A DNA stretch of 64,000 nt from Solemya velum gill symbiont (GCF_000787395.1 NZ_JRAA01000001.1:1136470-1200469); one strand, 5' to 3'. Shown: positions 9,459-20,668, numbered from the stretch's first letter. Translations and numbers: made by a program. The notes: generated from the letters alone by a model not told the origin.

Positions 9459-9659
9459 TTATCGAGCGTAACGCTTGCGGAATTTGTCCACACGACCGCC
9501 GGTACTGGCTGCTTTCTGCTGGCCAGTGAAAAACGGGTGGCAAGCAGAGCAGACTTCAACGGCCAGGTCTTTGCTCAGCGTTGATTTGGTCTCGAAGCTG
9601 TTGCCACAGCTACAGGTCACTGTGATCTCATTGTATTCTGGATGGATATCTGCTTTCAT
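9459..9659 (-). CDS. rpmE: 50S ribosomal protein L31 (zinc-binding form)
   Basis: L31 forms a bridge between the two ribosomal subunits. The 66-residue protein keeps all four zinc-ribbon cysteines, Cys16, Cys18, Cys37 and Cys40 (CSC and CSAC), so it is the C+ type rather than the zinc-free paralogue induced under zinc starvation. The sequence begins [20 protein letters not shown] and ends in the basic DKFRKRYAR. It is a single-gene unit with its own terminator. Confidence 0.97.
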   Translation of the reverse strand: MKADIHPEYNEITVTCSCGNSFETKSTLSKDLAVEVCSACHPFFTGQQKAASTGGRVDKFRKRYAR

Positions 9660-9745
9660 TGCCTTACACTCAAATCGTCCACAAAATCGGGAATCGCGAG
9701 ATTCTACAGAAGCAATTACTCCTGCGCAAGGCTTTTTACGCCGGT

Positions 9746-10942
9746 TTAGAGGAACTCCAGCAGAAATCCGACGACATCACTGGATGAGCTCTCCACGAGA
9801 AAGCTGATCTCTACCTCTTCACCCGCACCTATGACGCCTTGATCACTGTTTTGCAGGTAGGCTTCCGGTTTGATTCTCTGTCGCACCCGGCTGATGCCAT
9901 ATTTATCCGTCAGGGTTAGCTCGATTGTGGGATAGGGCTGGGGCCAGATTGCCCGGTTGGCAACAGTCAGGTGCAGATCAAACAGGTTGTCACTGTTTTC
10001 AACACGTGTGAACAGGCGGTTGGTCAGTTCAAGTTCATCTGGTGAGCGAATCATGGGAGGCGTCATGCCAAGCATTTCGCTGGCCGAGGCCATGGTTTTG
10101 TAGACCGCAGGGTTGTCACGGAAGGACCAGGCCAGTTGCACACACAGAACGAGTACCAGTACGCCGGCAGCAATATGCCAACCGGGTCTGCTGCGAGTCT
10201 CTTCTTGCGTCTCTTCTATTCTGACTTCGGGCACATCTACCGGAACTTCTCTTGGTGAATGAGTCGCGGCAGGGTGCCTTTCAGCTTTTCGTGGTCTTCG
10301 ATCAGGTCTGAGTCCGCGAATTGCCGTGCTGTAACCACGGCCTTTGCTGGATTCAGTCGCGCTCGGCTTCTCTTTTCTCACTCTTGGTGTGAGATTGTCC
10401 AGATCAGGCTCTTGTTCAGCTGTGGGACTGTCGGTTGCGCCAGCTGCTTTATCTTTTCTTTGCTGGCCGTCGTCAGGCTTTTGCTTTCGTGCAGGCGTGG
10501 GAGCCTGCTCAGTCCTGGGCTTTGACCTGGTCTTTGGCTTGGATTTAGGTTTAGGCCTGGGTTTGGGTCTTGGCGCTGGTTTTGGCGCAGGCTCCGGCTC
10601 TGGAACTGGTTCAGGTTCGGGCTTTGGAACTGGTTCAGGCTCTGGCTCAGGTTCAGGTTCAGGTTCAGGTTCAGGTTCAGGTTCAGGTTCAGGTTCAGGC
10701 TCAGGCTCAGGCTCAGGCTCAGGCCTTGTTTGGCTTTCTTCTATAGTGTGCCTCATTTCCGGGGCCGTCTCGCGCACCTCTTCAGGGGATGACTCACTGG
10801 CCCCGGCAGCTGGTCCGGGTATGGTGAAGATACCCTTACACAAGGCGCAATGGGCATCCTGGCCGACTTTCGCAGCAAGGGCAGCCGTCATGCGATAGGT
10901 TGCGCCGCAATGCGGACACTGAATTGTACCTTTCAAAACCAT
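9746..10942 (-). CDS. Zinc-ribbon / DUF3426 membrane protein with Pro-Glu repeat
   Basis: The N-terminus is an MJ0042-type zinc ribbon with Cys9, Cys12, Cys32 and Cys35. A low-complexity linker follows, starting with a run of Pro-Glu dipeptides from about residue 73 and continuing into Pro/Lys/Arg-rich sequence. One membrane segment ([16 protein letters not shown]) comes next. The C-terminal DUF3426 domain contains [19 protein letters not shown] and ends in VGFLLEFL. The layout suggests a cytoplasmic zinc ribbon and a periplasmic C-terminal domain. In many proteobacteria this family lies downstream of prmA; here its neighbours are rpmE and ilvE. The biochemical role is not known. The PE run is encoded by a tandem hexamer that could vary in copy number. 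Confidence 0.85.
   Translation of the reverse strand: MVLKGTIQCPHCGATYRMTAALAAKVGQDAHCALCKGIFTIPGPAAGASESSPEEVRETAPEMRHTIEESQTRPEPEPEPEPEPEPEPEPEPEPEPEPEPEPEPVPKPEPEPVPEPEPAPKPAPRPKPRPKPKSKPKTRSKPRTEQAPTPARKQKPDDGQQRKDKAAGATDSPTAEQEPDLDNLTPRVRKEKPSATESSKGRGYSTAIRGLRPDRRPRKAERHPAATHSPREVPVDVPEVRIEETQEETRSRPGWHIAAGVLVLVLCVQLAWSFRDNPAVYKTMASASEMLGMTPPMIRSPDELELTNRLFTRVENSDNLFDLHLTVANRAIWPQPYPTIELTLTDKYGISRVRQRIKPEAYLQNSDQGVIGAGEEVEISFLVESSSSDVVGFLLEFL
10644..10721. repeat. Tandem hexanucleotide array (13 copies)
   Basis: Thirteen uninterrupted six-base units: one GGCTCA, eight GGTTCA and four GGCTCA. More degenerate copies continue to the left. On the coding (minus) strand each unit encodes one Pro-Glu pair of the DUF3426 protein. 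A hexamer array keeps the frame, so slippage would change linker length rather than switch the gene off. Confidence 0.95.
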
Positions 10943-10965
10943 GATTCAGGCCGGCCTAGCGCTGC

Positions 10966-11894
10966 TTAGACATAGGCCAGCCACTCTTCGTGCTCGGCAC
11001 TGCGTCCGTGGACAGCATCAAAATAGAGTGTCTGGAGTTTTTCCGTGACCGGACCGCGCGATCCACAGCCGATTGTGCGTCCGTCAAGCTCACGGATTGG
11101 CGTGACTTCGGCTGCCGTTCCGGTAAAGAAGGCTTCATCGGCGATATAGACTTCGTCGCGCGTGATGCGATTTTCAATCACTGGCGTGCCCAGCTCATCT
11201 GCAAGTTGCATGATGGTACGGCGCGTGATTCCGTCGAGAGCAGATGCAAGATCGGGTGTGTAAATTTTACCATCTCGAACGATAAAGATATTTTCACCGC
11301 TGCCCTCCATACAAAACCGTTGCTATCCAGCAGCAAGGCTTCATCATAACCGGTGTCGAGAGCCTCTTTCAGTGCCAGCATTGAATTCATATAGTTTCCG
11401 TTGGCCTTGGCACGACACATGGTGATGTTGACATGGTGGCGAGTAAAAGAGGAGGTGCGAATACGGATGCCCTTGGTCATACCTTCTTCACCAAGATAGG
11501 AGCCCCAGCTCCAGGCAGCGATCATGACATGAGTGCGCAGGTTGTCCGCGCGCAAACCCATTCCTTCAGAGCCGTAGAAGACCATCGGGCGGATATAGGC
11601 AGACTCAAGGCTGTTCTCACGCACCGAGGCAAGCTGTGCCTGATTGAGTGTGTCACTATCGAAGGGGATTTCCATACCGAGAATATGTGCCGATTCGTAC
11701 AGGCGCTTGGTATGCTCTTCAAGACGAAAGATCGCCGTGCCTTTTTCTGCATGATATGCGCGCACACCCTCGAATACACCCATACCATAATGCAGTGTGT
11801 GGGTGAGTACGTGAACCTTGGCATCTCGCCATGGAACCATCTCTCCATCAAGCCAGATCAGGCCGTCACGGTCTGACATAGTGGGCTGGGTCAT
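10966..11894 (-). pseudogene. ilvE: Branched-chain amino acid aminotransferase, interrupted by a one-base frameshift
   Basis: IlvE is a PLP enzyme that interconverts branched-chain amino acids and their 2-oxo acids. The first segment (11894 down to about 11311) covers MTQPTMSDRDGLIWLDGEMV through the PLP-lysine region MCRAKANGNYMNSMLALKEA to LLLDSNGF. The remainder (MEGSGENIFIVRDGKIYTP to the end) is in another frame. The junction near 11308-11313 reads GTATGGAG on the coding strand where the family has Val-x-Glu-Gly-Ser-Gly. Adding one base restores a 309-residue protein, the length of E. coli IlvE, with no other defect. GAGGA lies just upstream of the start. Because the rest is perfectly conserved, a sequencing error or a very recent mutation is likelier than an old pseudogene. 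Confidence 0.88.
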
Positions 11895-11939
11895 CGGGGG
11901 TCCTCTTTTTTACGTGGGAAGAATTCAATTCAATTTTTG

Positions 11940-11969
11940 ATTATACTGAGTGTCAGCACGACTTGTCAT
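11940..11969 (-). promoter_or_regulatory. Predicted sigma-70 promoter of ilvE
   Basis: On the minus strand ATGACA (11964-11969) is followed after 18 bases by a consensus TATAAT (11940-11945). The predicted start near 11933 leaves a leader of about 40 bases. The rest of the gap to 12240 is AT-rich. It should hold the promoter of the two downstream plus-strand genes; TACAAT near 12161 is a candidate -10 without a clear -35. Confidence 0.55.
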
Positions 11970-12240
11970 TGTGTAGTTGAAAAAATAGTACGCAGTATAG
12001 TATTTCAGGGTGCTGTAGAGCAGAAAACCATCTAATACAGTAGTGTGAAGCGCCGGAAGATAAATTTCCTGTCTTGGTGAAAGATCAATTTGAAGGGTAT
12101 CTGCTAACGGGCAAATCGAATTCAAAAACAAAAAGATGGCCTGCCGCATGAAATTAGTCTACAATATAAGTATTAGCTAATAAAACGATAGAGCTCGTAG
12201 CACGGGTTCACTGGTTTCTCCTTTTTCTGCTGAGAAAAAA

Positions 12241-12828
12241 ATGGTTGAAGAGAATAAAAAAAGCTTTCCGATAAGCGATGACGAGAACGTACGCGAACAG
12301 CAGTTTCGCCGTGCCGTCAGTTCGTTTGAGGGAATCATTCTCAGCCAGATTGAGATGAAGAACAAGCTGGCTGTCCGGCTTAACTACAGTATCGTTGCGG
12401 GCATTCTCATTCTCGGCATGATCGCTATCTCGATCCTGATCCTGCTACTGACACTCTCTTCCCAAGTCAACCGGATGAATGCGGTCGTGACCGATATGAA
12501 CCATAACTTTACCCAGGTTGCTGACCAGATGACGGCCATGAAAAGTTATGTCGGTTCGATGGAAACACGCGTGGCACAACTTAACGAAATACGTGATTAC
12601 ACCTCAATCATGGATTCGGAAATGGAGTTTGTCTCTTCTGACATGGACGATATGCTGAACAGGATCAGTGGTATCGGTGAGAACGTACATGGTGTTCGCA
12701 CCAAGGTCGATAGTATCTCCAACACGGTTGATCGAATGGATTTTGAGGTTGTGCGCATGCGCTACGATATGAAGGATATGGCAAGACCTTCTCGCACTTT
12801 GAACAAAATGTTCCCTTTTCTGGATTAG
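12241..12828 (+). CDS. Met-rich coiled-coil membrane protein, paralogue A
   Basis: I do not recognise a characterised family. The 195-residue protein has a charged N-terminal region, one strong membrane segment at about residues 49-73 (IVAGILILGMIAISILILLL), and then about 110 residues of predicted coiled coil. In the coil Met recurs at near-heptad spacing (VNRMNAVVTDMNHNF, SEMEFVSSDMDDML). It ends with MRYDMKDMARP and FPFLD. The next gene, 11 bases downstream, encodes a paralogue with the same architecture and a matching C-terminal MRYxxxxMxRP motif. The topology suggests a short cytoplasmic head and a long periplasmic coil, or the reverse. The ribosome binding site is weak. Similar proteins are sometimes given misleading names such as translation initiation factor; nothing here supports that. 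Confidence 0.8.
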   Translation: MVEENKKSFPISDDENVREQQFRRAVSSFEGIILSQIEMKNKLAVRLNYSIVAGILILGMIAISILILLLTLSSQVNRMNAVVTDMNHNFTQVADQMTAMKSYVGSMETRVAQLNEIRDYTSIMDSEMEFVSSDMDDMLNRISGIGENVHGVRTKVDSISNTVDRMDFEVVRMRYDMKDMARPSRTLNKMFPFLD

Positions 12829-12839
12829 GAGTCTGAACC

Positions 12840-13406
12840 ATGACAGAAGAGAATATTAACCAGGGAACATCAGATTCTGAACGTTGTGATTCCAGGGAGA
12901 CCTGGATCAAGGTAATCGGAAAGCTGGGTCGTGAAACACAGCTCCACCTTGACGAGCGCTATCGCTCATTCCAGATTACTGACTACATTATTCATGCCGT
13001 CTCAATCATGCTGGCGATTCTTGCGATCTTCAACGTCTACTATGTCACGGTGCTGTATCGTGATCTCAACGGCATTGTCGAGAACATGGATTCGATGCAT
13101 GCCAACCTGCAGGTGATTCGTGGCGACATGGTTGAAATTACCGGCACTGTCAGTGATCTCAATAGCCATATCAGCAACATGGACGAGATTACCGGACATA
13201 TGGGGAGCATGACGACCCGGTTGACCAACGTACGTCATAACATGGATGGCATATCCGAACATATGGGTGCGATTGCAGAAGAGATGGGGCTGCTGGATAT
13301 CGGCATGTCCAATATCGACTACCGCACCAGTAATATGTCATATAGCGTATCCGGCATGCGTTACGAGACACGTCAGATGTCGCGCCCGATGGGTATTATG
13401 CCCTGA
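12840..13406 (+). CDS. Met-rich coiled-coil membrane protein, paralogue B
   Basis: This 188-residue partner of the preceding gene has the same layout. A polar N-terminus is followed by a membrane segment at about residues 48-72 (TDYIIHAVSIMLAILAIFNV), then a coiled coil with regularly placed Met (ENMDSMHANLQVIRGDM, NMDEITGHMGSMTTRL). It ends with MRYETRQMSRPMG and IMP. A clear AGGAG site lies eight bases before the ATG, overlapping the end of paralogue A, so the two are very likely translated from one message. The two proteins may form a heteromeric coiled coil in the membrane; that is inference. A 255-base gap follows before trxA. It contains a small GGCC-AAAA-GGCC hairpin near 13525 and no gene that I can support. 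Confidence 0.8.
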   Translation: MTEENINQGTSDSERCDSRETWIKVIGKLGRETQLHLDERYRSFQITDYIIHAVSIMLAILAIFNVYYVTVLYRDLNGIVENMDSMHANLQVIRGDMVEITGTVSDLNSHISNMDEITGHMGSMTTRLTNVRHNMDGISEHMGAIAEEMGLLDIGMSNIDYRTSNMSYSVSGMRYETRQMSRPMGIMP

Positions 13407-13661
13407 AGTCGCTGATTTCTATTCAACGGGCGGTGCTTTCCCTTCCGCAGTAAAAATCAAAAAAAATGGTTTTTTGGCTTGAAAAGGCTTGCGTTATAGG
13501 ATCAAATAGCAATCACATTTCTGGCCAAAAGGCCGAGTTACAATGGTTTCTGGTCAAATCCTGGCATAAATAACAAGTACATGATCTGACCTGATACCGT
13601 ATGCATGCGCGTTGATTCTACGCTGTATGTTATCCCGGAATTCGCAATACGGAGACCTTCA

Positions 13662-13988
13662 TTGAGCGAAACAATTATAGAAGTGACGGACGATTCTTTT
13701 GAGGCCGATGTTCTCAACTCGAGTGAGCCGGTACTTGTAGATTACTGGGCCGAGTGGTGTGGCCCATGCAAAATGATTACACCAGTACTTGAAGAGATTG
13801 CAGGTGAGTATGCCGGCAAACTCAAGGTTGCCAAGCTGAACATCGATGACAATCCCGATACGCCGCCAAAATTCGGCATTCGTGGCATTCCGACACTGAT
13901 GATATTCAAAGGTGGTGATGTTGAGGCTACCAAGGTTGGTGCCTTGTCGAAGTCACAGCTGACCGCATTTATCGATAGCAACCTGTAA
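13662..13988 (+). CDS. trxA: Thioredoxin 1
   Basis: A general protein disulfide reductase of the cytoplasm, reduced by thioredoxin reductase. The active site [11 protein letters not shown] is present, with the cis-Pro segment [13 protein letters not shown]. The TTG start is chosen for two reasons. GGAGA lies six bases upstream, and the resulting 108-residue protein ([13 protein letters not shown] onward) matches the usual size. A longer frame beginning at 13605 adds residues unlike the family. The order trxA-rho is standard for gammaproteobacteria. Confidence 0.96.
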   Translation: MSETIIEVTDDSFEADVLNSSEPVLVDYWAEWCGPCKMITPVLEEIAGEYAGKLKVAKLNIDDNPDTPPKFGIRGIPTLMIFKGGDVEATKVGALSKSQLTAFIDSNL

Positions 13989-13995
13989 TATGACT

Positions 13996-14020
13996 CCTTG
14001 CCGTCCTTGTGACGGCAAGG
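13996..14020 (+). terminator. Hairpin between trxA and rho
   Basis: A perfect ten-base stem CCTTGCCGTC / GACGGCAAGG encloses a CTTGT loop seven bases after the trxA stop. No U-run follows on the plus strand, so it is not a classical intrinsic terminator. It could protect the trxA mRNA end. The E. coli rho leader is autoregulated by attenuation, so a role in rho control is also possible. Confidence 0.45.
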
Positions 14021-14109
14021 TAAACCAATAACAATTTCAGAAAACAACCCTCACCCAATGGATGCCTTCCAGCATCCAGAATTCTGACCTCCAGATGAAG
14101 AACGACCTA

Positions 14110-16055
<1,946 letters not shown>

Positions 16056-16085
16056 GGGTAGTATTTCTTCCGGCATCAATGTGAT

Positions 16086-16154
16086 TGTAGGAGCCCCGTC
16101 TCGGGGCGATTGAATGCAGTTTTGTCATCGAGATCACGAGACACCACTCCTACA
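16086..16154. repeat. Paired inverted REP-like element
   Basis: Two related units face each other. The left begins TGTAGGAGCCCCGTCTCGGG. The right, read from the other strand, begins TGTAGGAGTGGTGTCTCGTG. Each has the GTAGGAG head followed by an imperfect hairpin, typical of REP sequences, and the pair has the layout called REPIN. The right arm includes the speA stop codon. A single relative lies at 42251-42280. Confidence 0.65.
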
Positions 16155-18009
16155 TTTCGTGATATGAGTATCCGGTCAGACCGGATGAGAGTTCCTCCAA
16201 CCAGGCGGAGCGGGTATTTGCATCTAGATTGGCATTTTCGAGCAATTTCTCATATCTGTTCAGCATCTTCTGCGGATCAAAGTGAACATATTCCAGCAGT
16301 TCATCAATGGCATCGCCTTTTTCAATTTCAGTTATTTCAAAACCATCCACAGTGACTTCGACGTTAATGGCATGTGTGTCACCAAACAAGTTATGCATGT
16401 CGCCGAGGATCTCCTGGTAGGCACCGACCAGGAAAATTCCGAGGAGGTAATGACTCTCATCAGTTGTATGCAAGGGCAGGGTTGATTCAATTCCGTCAGC
16501 ATCAACATAGCTGCTGATACAGCCATCAGAGTCACATGTCAGATCATGCAGTATCGCGTTGCGCTGTGGTTCTTCATTGAGCCTTGTCAGCGGCATGATG
16601 GGGAAAATCTGGTCAATTGCCCAGACGTCAGGTGTTGATTGAAACAGTGAGAAATTGATGAACAGCTTGTCCGCAAGTTGCAAGTTGAGGCGATCAAGCA
16701 GGTCCCTGTCACGTCGCCTGTCGGCCCTGAGACGAGGGCGGATCAGTTGGCAAAGTTTGATGTAGAGCTGTTCTGCATGGCTCCACTGTTGCAGGTTGAT
16801 TTCCCCGTTCTCGAATAGTGTTAATGATTCATCCAGAAGGTATCGTGCCTCTTCGTGAATTTCATTTGGTGACAGTGAATCGATTTGCTGTTGCAGACCT
16901 GACAGCTTGGTGATTGCACTGCATACTTCCATAACGGGGAGAGTTTTGGAGTCAGATGCAATCGGATCGCTGTCGATGATGTTGGTAATCAGCACTGCAT
17001 GATGAGCTGTCAGGGCCCTGCCTGATTCAGTGAAGATGTCAGGTTCTGGCACATCGTTGTTGCGACAGCTGTTCTGTATGCTCTCGATAATGGTGCGGGC
17101 ATAGTTCTCCAGGGTGTAGTTGATGGAGCAGTAGTGACGTGAAGCTGTGCCCTCGTAGTCGATGCCGAGACCGCCACCGACATCGACGATTTTGATGTCT
17201 GCTCCAAGGTTGCGGAGCTCAGCATAGTAACGACTTGCCTCGTTCACGCCTTTGGCAATATCTCGCAGATTGGGGATTTGTGAGCCGATATGAGAGTGCA
17301 GCAGTTGCAGCCAGTGTAAGTGACCGTTGCTCTTGAGTTGTTCAACAAGGGTGATCAGTTGGGTTGCAGTTAGGCCGAATTTTGCCTTCTCGCCACCTGA
17401 ATTTTGCCAGTTACCGGATGCGGATGCAGCGAGTCGAACACGTACACCGAGCAGGGGTTCGACACCCAGAGATGCGCTCTCTTCTTCAATCAGCTGCAGC
17501 TCGCTGGCTTTCTCAATGACGATGTAGAGTTGTAGTCCGAGTGCGCGCCCGATTAGTGCAAGACGGATATATTCACGATCCTTGTAGCCGTTGCAGACAA
17601 TCACGCTGCCTTTTTCGGATAGTGCCATGACGGCCATCAGTTCAGGTTTTGAACCTGCCTCGAGACCAACGCAGCCTTTCCCGCCGGTGACGATCTGTTC
17701 GATCACGGTTCTCTGCTGGTTGACCTTTATCGGGTAGATACACTGGTAGTTGCCCTTGTAATCAGCTTCGTGGGCAACGGCGCTGAATGTTTCGCACAGG
17801 CTGCGTGCGCGGTGGCGCAGGATACCCGGAAAGCGTACCAGTAGTGGAAGATCCAGTTGCTTGTCACGGGCAGATGCAGCGATTTCAACGAGTGCTTGCC
17901 GATGACCATCGAGATGCGTCTCGAGTTGTCCGGTAGCGGAAATGGAAAAATAGCCGTTACCCCAGCGGGTAACGCCATAGTGCTGATTTTTTTCCGATTC
18001 ATTTTGCAT
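16150..18009 (-). CDS. speA: Biosynthetic arginine decarboxylase
   Basis: A PLP enzyme that converts arginine to agmatine, the first step of the agmatine route to putrescine and spermidine. The 619-residue length suits the SpeA family. The PLP lysine is Lys95 in YPIKVNQ. LHSHIGSQ and the glycine-rich VDVGGGLGIDYEG form the phosphate-binding barrel, and FTESGRALTAHHA lies near the acceptor Cys region VMEVCSA. It is divergent from speE across 75 bases, so the two polyamine genes probably share a control region. The stop codon lies inside one arm of a REP-like element. The agmatine-to-putrescine enzymes are not in the window. Confidence 0.96.
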   Translation of the reverse strand: MQNESEKNQHYGVTRWGNGYFSISATGQLETHLDGHRQALVEIAASARDKQLDLPLLVRFPGILRHRARSLCETFSAVAHEADYKGNYQCIYPIKVNQQRTVIEQIVTGGKGCVGLEAGSKPELMAVMALSEKGSVIVCNGYKDREYIRLALIGRALGLQLYIVIEKASELQLIEEESASLGVEPLLGVRVRLAASASGNWQNSGGEKAKFGLTATQLITLVEQLKSNGHLHWLQLLHSHIGSQIPNLRDIAKGVNEASRYYAELRNLGADIKIVDVGGGLGIDYEGTASRHYCSINYTLENYARTIIESIQNSCRNNDVPEPDIFTESGRALTAHHAVLITNIIDSDPIASDSKTLPVMEVCSAITKLSGLQQQIDSLSPNEIHEEARYLLDESLTLFENGEINLQQWSHAEQLYIKLCQLIRPRLRADRRRDRDLLDRLNLQLADKLFINFSLFQSTPDVWAIDQIFPIMPLTRLNEEPQRNAILHDLTCDSDGCISSYVDADGIESTLPLHTTDESHYLLGIFLVGAYQEILGDMHNLFGDTHAINVEVTVDGFEITEIEKGDAIDELLEYVHFDPQKMLNRYEKLLENANLDANTRSAWLEELSSGLTGYSYHEM

Positions 18010-18084
18010 GGTTTGTGATCTTGCTTGCGCCCCAGGGTTTTGAGAGATAATGTTCGCTGATTATTCACTCCAAGGGAACCTGAA

Positions 18085-18924
18085 ATGTTGGACAGAAACT
18101 GGTTTTCAGAGGCGATGGACGGAACTGGTTCGGCCATCTCGCTAAAAATCACCGGCAAGCTTCATGAAGAGACCTCGAATTATCAGAAGATCGAGGTTTA
18201 TGAAACGACTGAGTGGGGTAACCTGATGGTGATCGATGATTGCACCATGGTGTCGACGCGGGATAATTTTCTCTACCATGAAATGATGTCGCACCCGGCA
18301 CTCTTCACGCATCCTGCACCGAAAAATGTAGCCATCATTGGAGGGGGAGACTGCGGTACGCTGCGCGAGGTGCTCAAGCATACGGAAGTCGAGCATGCTA
18401 CCCAGATCGATATCGACGAACGCGTAACGCGTGTTTCCGAAATCTACTTTCCCGAGTTGTGTGAATCGAATAACGATCCGCGTGCCGAGTTGCTGTTTAT
18501 TGATGGAATCAAGTGGATGCAGGAAGCGCAGCCGGGTTCGCTTGATGTCATCATTGTCGACAGCACCGATCCTGTTGGTCCCGGTAAAGTTCTTTTTAGT
18601 GCGGCTTTTTACAAGGCCTGTTTTGAAGCGCTCGGGGAGGATGGTGTTATGGTTCAGCAGAGTGAGTCTCCGTTGTTACACGAGGAGCTGATCAGGTGCA
18701 TGAGTGCCGATATGCACAAGGCCGGTTTTTTCGCGACACGCCTGCTAAGTTTTCCGCAACCGATCTACCCATCCGGCTGGTGGTCCGCAACGATGGCAGG
18801 CAAGGGCGGGCTCGACACTTTTCGTGCCGATGCTGCCAGAGAGCGCTCTTTCGAGACGCGTTACTACAACGAGGGCATTCACCTGGGGGCGCTTGCGACA
18901 CCGCAGTTCCTGCATGATCTTTGA
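18085..18924 (+). CDS. speE: Polyamine aminopropyltransferase (spermidine synthase)
   Basis: Transfers the aminopropyl group of decarboxylated S-adenosylmethionine to putrescine. The 279-residue protein contains the family signature VAIIGGGDCGTLREVLKH, the nucleoside-binding acidic QIDIDERV and the catalytic IIVDSTDPVGPG. It ends with the PSGWWSATMAGK region. It is transcribed divergently from speA, which fits a joint polyamine pathway, and is followed by a strong bidirectional terminator. Confidence 0.96.
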   Translation: MLDRNWFSEAMDGTGSAISLKITGKLHEETSNYQKIEVYETTEWGNLMVIDDCTMVSTRDNFLYHEMMSHPALFTHPAPKNVAIIGGGDCGTLREVLKHTEVEHATQIDIDERVTRVSEIYFPELCESNNDPRAELLFIDGIKWMQEAQPGSLDVIIVDSTDPVGPGKVLFSAAFYKACFEALGEDGVMVQQSESPLLHEELIRCMSADMHKAGFFATRLLSFPQPIYPSGWWSATMAGKGGLDTFRADAARERSFETRYYNEGIHLGALATPQFLHDL

Positions 18925-18936
18925 ATTTTTTATTCG

Positions 18937-18964
18937 AAAAAAAGCCGGGGCAGAGCCCCGGCTT
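18937..18964. terminator. Bidirectional terminator between speE and amtB
   Basis: The stem AAGCCGGGGC / GCCCCGGCTT encloses AGA. The minus strand continues with seven T residues, a strong terminator for the amtB message. The plus strand continues TTGTTAAG, weaker but adequate for speE. Confidence 0.85.
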
Positions 18965-18988
18965 GTTAAGTTGAAGAGTCGGAAATGA

Positions 18989-20257
18989 TCAGTTCTTGAC
19001 GAATTCCGGATAGGCTTCGAGACCGCACTCTGCGAGATCGACTCCTTCATACTCCTCTTCTTCACTGACACGTACACCCATGATGACCTTGATGATCAGC
19101 CATGTGACAAGGCTGACACCGAAGACCCATGCGAAGATGGTGCCTGCGCCAACCAGCTGGCCGAAATAAGTGGTTCCGTCATTGGTCATTGGTACCGCGA
19201 GCAGGCCCCAGAGTCCGACAACGCCGTGCACCGAGATGGCACCGACAGGATCATCAATCTTCATTTTATCAAGCGAGATGATCGAGAAGACCACGATAAG
19301 GCCACCGACAGCACCGATCAGGGTTGCTTCAAGTGGGCTCGGAGTCGATGGCTCTGCTGTGATTGCAACCAGTCCTGCAAGTGCGCCGTTGAGCAGCATG
19401 GTCAGATCGGCCTTGCCAAACAACATGCGTGCTGTAACCAGTGCTGTGACCGCGCCGCCTGCTGCTGCGGTATTGGTATTCAGGAATACCATGGCGACAG
19501 AGTTGGCGCTGGCGATATCACCAAGCTTGAGTACTGAACCGCCGTTGAAGCCGAACCACCCCATCCACAGGATGAAGGTACCAAGCGTTGCCAGTGGCAG
19601 GTTGGCACCCGGGATCGCATTGATCTTGCCGTCAGCCGTGTACTTGCCTTTACGTGGTCCGAGAACCAGTACTGCGGCAAGGGCAGCTGCTGCACCGGCC
19701 ATGTGGACGATGCCAGAGCCGGCAAAGTCAGAGAAGCCGAAATCATCACCAAGGCTGTAGAGGCCGAAGACTGATCCGCCGCCCCAGGTCCAGTTGCCTT
19801 CCATCGGGTAGATGAAACCAGTCATGACGACTGCAAACAGCAGGAATGCCCAAAGCTTCATGCGTTCGGCAACAGCACCTGAGACAATCGACATGGCAGT
19901 TGCCACGAAGACCACCTGGAAGAAGAAATCGGATGCGCCCGAGTAGACCGAGTCGCCGCCGAAACCGTTCTCTGCAGAGGCAGCAAGTGCGTCGTCAACA
20001 AGTGAGTCGCCACCGGCAATGCCGCTCAGGAAGAGGTCGCCACCATACATGATCATGTAGCCACAAATCAGGTACATGATGCAGGAGATGGCAAAGAGGG
20101 CGACGTTCTTGGTCAGAATTTCGGCCGTGTTTTTTGATCGTACCAGGCCCGCTTCCAGCATTGAGAAGCCTGCAGCCATCCACATGACGAGGGCGCCGCT
20201 GACCAGGAAGTAGAAGGTATCGATCGCGTACTGAAGTTCAAATATCTGGTTTTCCAT
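18989..20257 (-). CDS. amtB: Ammonium transporter
   Basis: An inner-membrane trimeric channel that takes up ammonium under nitrogen limitation. The 422-residue protein contains many hydrophobic segments. Family landmarks include MAAGFSMLEAGLVRSKN, GSGIVHMAGAAAALAAV with the first pore His, and HGVVGLWGLLA with the second. The ATG at MENQIF is chosen because GGAGG lies nine bases upstream; a TTG two codons earlier would be only three bases from it. The gene is 20 bases downstream of glnK, whose PII product blocks the channel when nitrogen is plentiful. It has no cleavable signal peptide, unlike E. coli AmtB, as in many relatives. Confidence 0.95.
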   Translation of the reverse strand: MENQIFELQYAIDTFYFLVSGALVMWMAAGFSMLEAGLVRSKNTAEILTKNVALFAISCIMYLICGYMIMYGGDLFLSGIAGGDSLVDDALAASAENGFGGDSVYSGASDFFFQVVFVATAMSIVSGAVAERMKLWAFLLFAVVMTGFIYPMEGNWTWGGGSVFGLYSLGDDFGFSDFAGSGIVHMAGAAAALAAVLVLGPRKGKYTADGKINAIPGANLPLATLGTFILWMGWFGFNGGSVLKLGDIASANSVAMVFLNTNTAAAGGAVTALVTARMLFGKADLTMLLNGALAGLVAITAEPSTPSPLEATLIGAVGGLIVVFSIISLDKMKIDDPVGAISVHGVVGLWGLLAVPMTNDGTTYFGQLVGAGTIFAWVFGVSLVTWLIIKVIMGVRVSEEEEYEGVDLAECGLEAYPEFVKN

Positions 20258-20277
20258 TGTCAATTTCCTCCGTTCGC

Positions 20278-20631
<354 letters not shown>

Positions 20632-20668
20632 TCAGATTGTTTCGGCGAGCCGATCAGAAGCTTTTGGA

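Noticed and set aside
10344-10898. Ser-Gly-rich frame on the plus strand
   Set aside because: It is the antisense reading of the Pro-Glu hexamer array and linker of the DUF3426 gene.
11290-11320. Programmed ribosomal frameshift as explanation for the split ilvE
   Set aside because: There is no slippery heptamer or downstream structure at the junction, and IlvE is not known to use recoding.
12241-13406. Methyl-accepting chemotaxis-like function for the coiled-coil pair
   Set aside because: There is no HAMP domain or conserved signalling hairpin, and the Met pattern and length do not fit.
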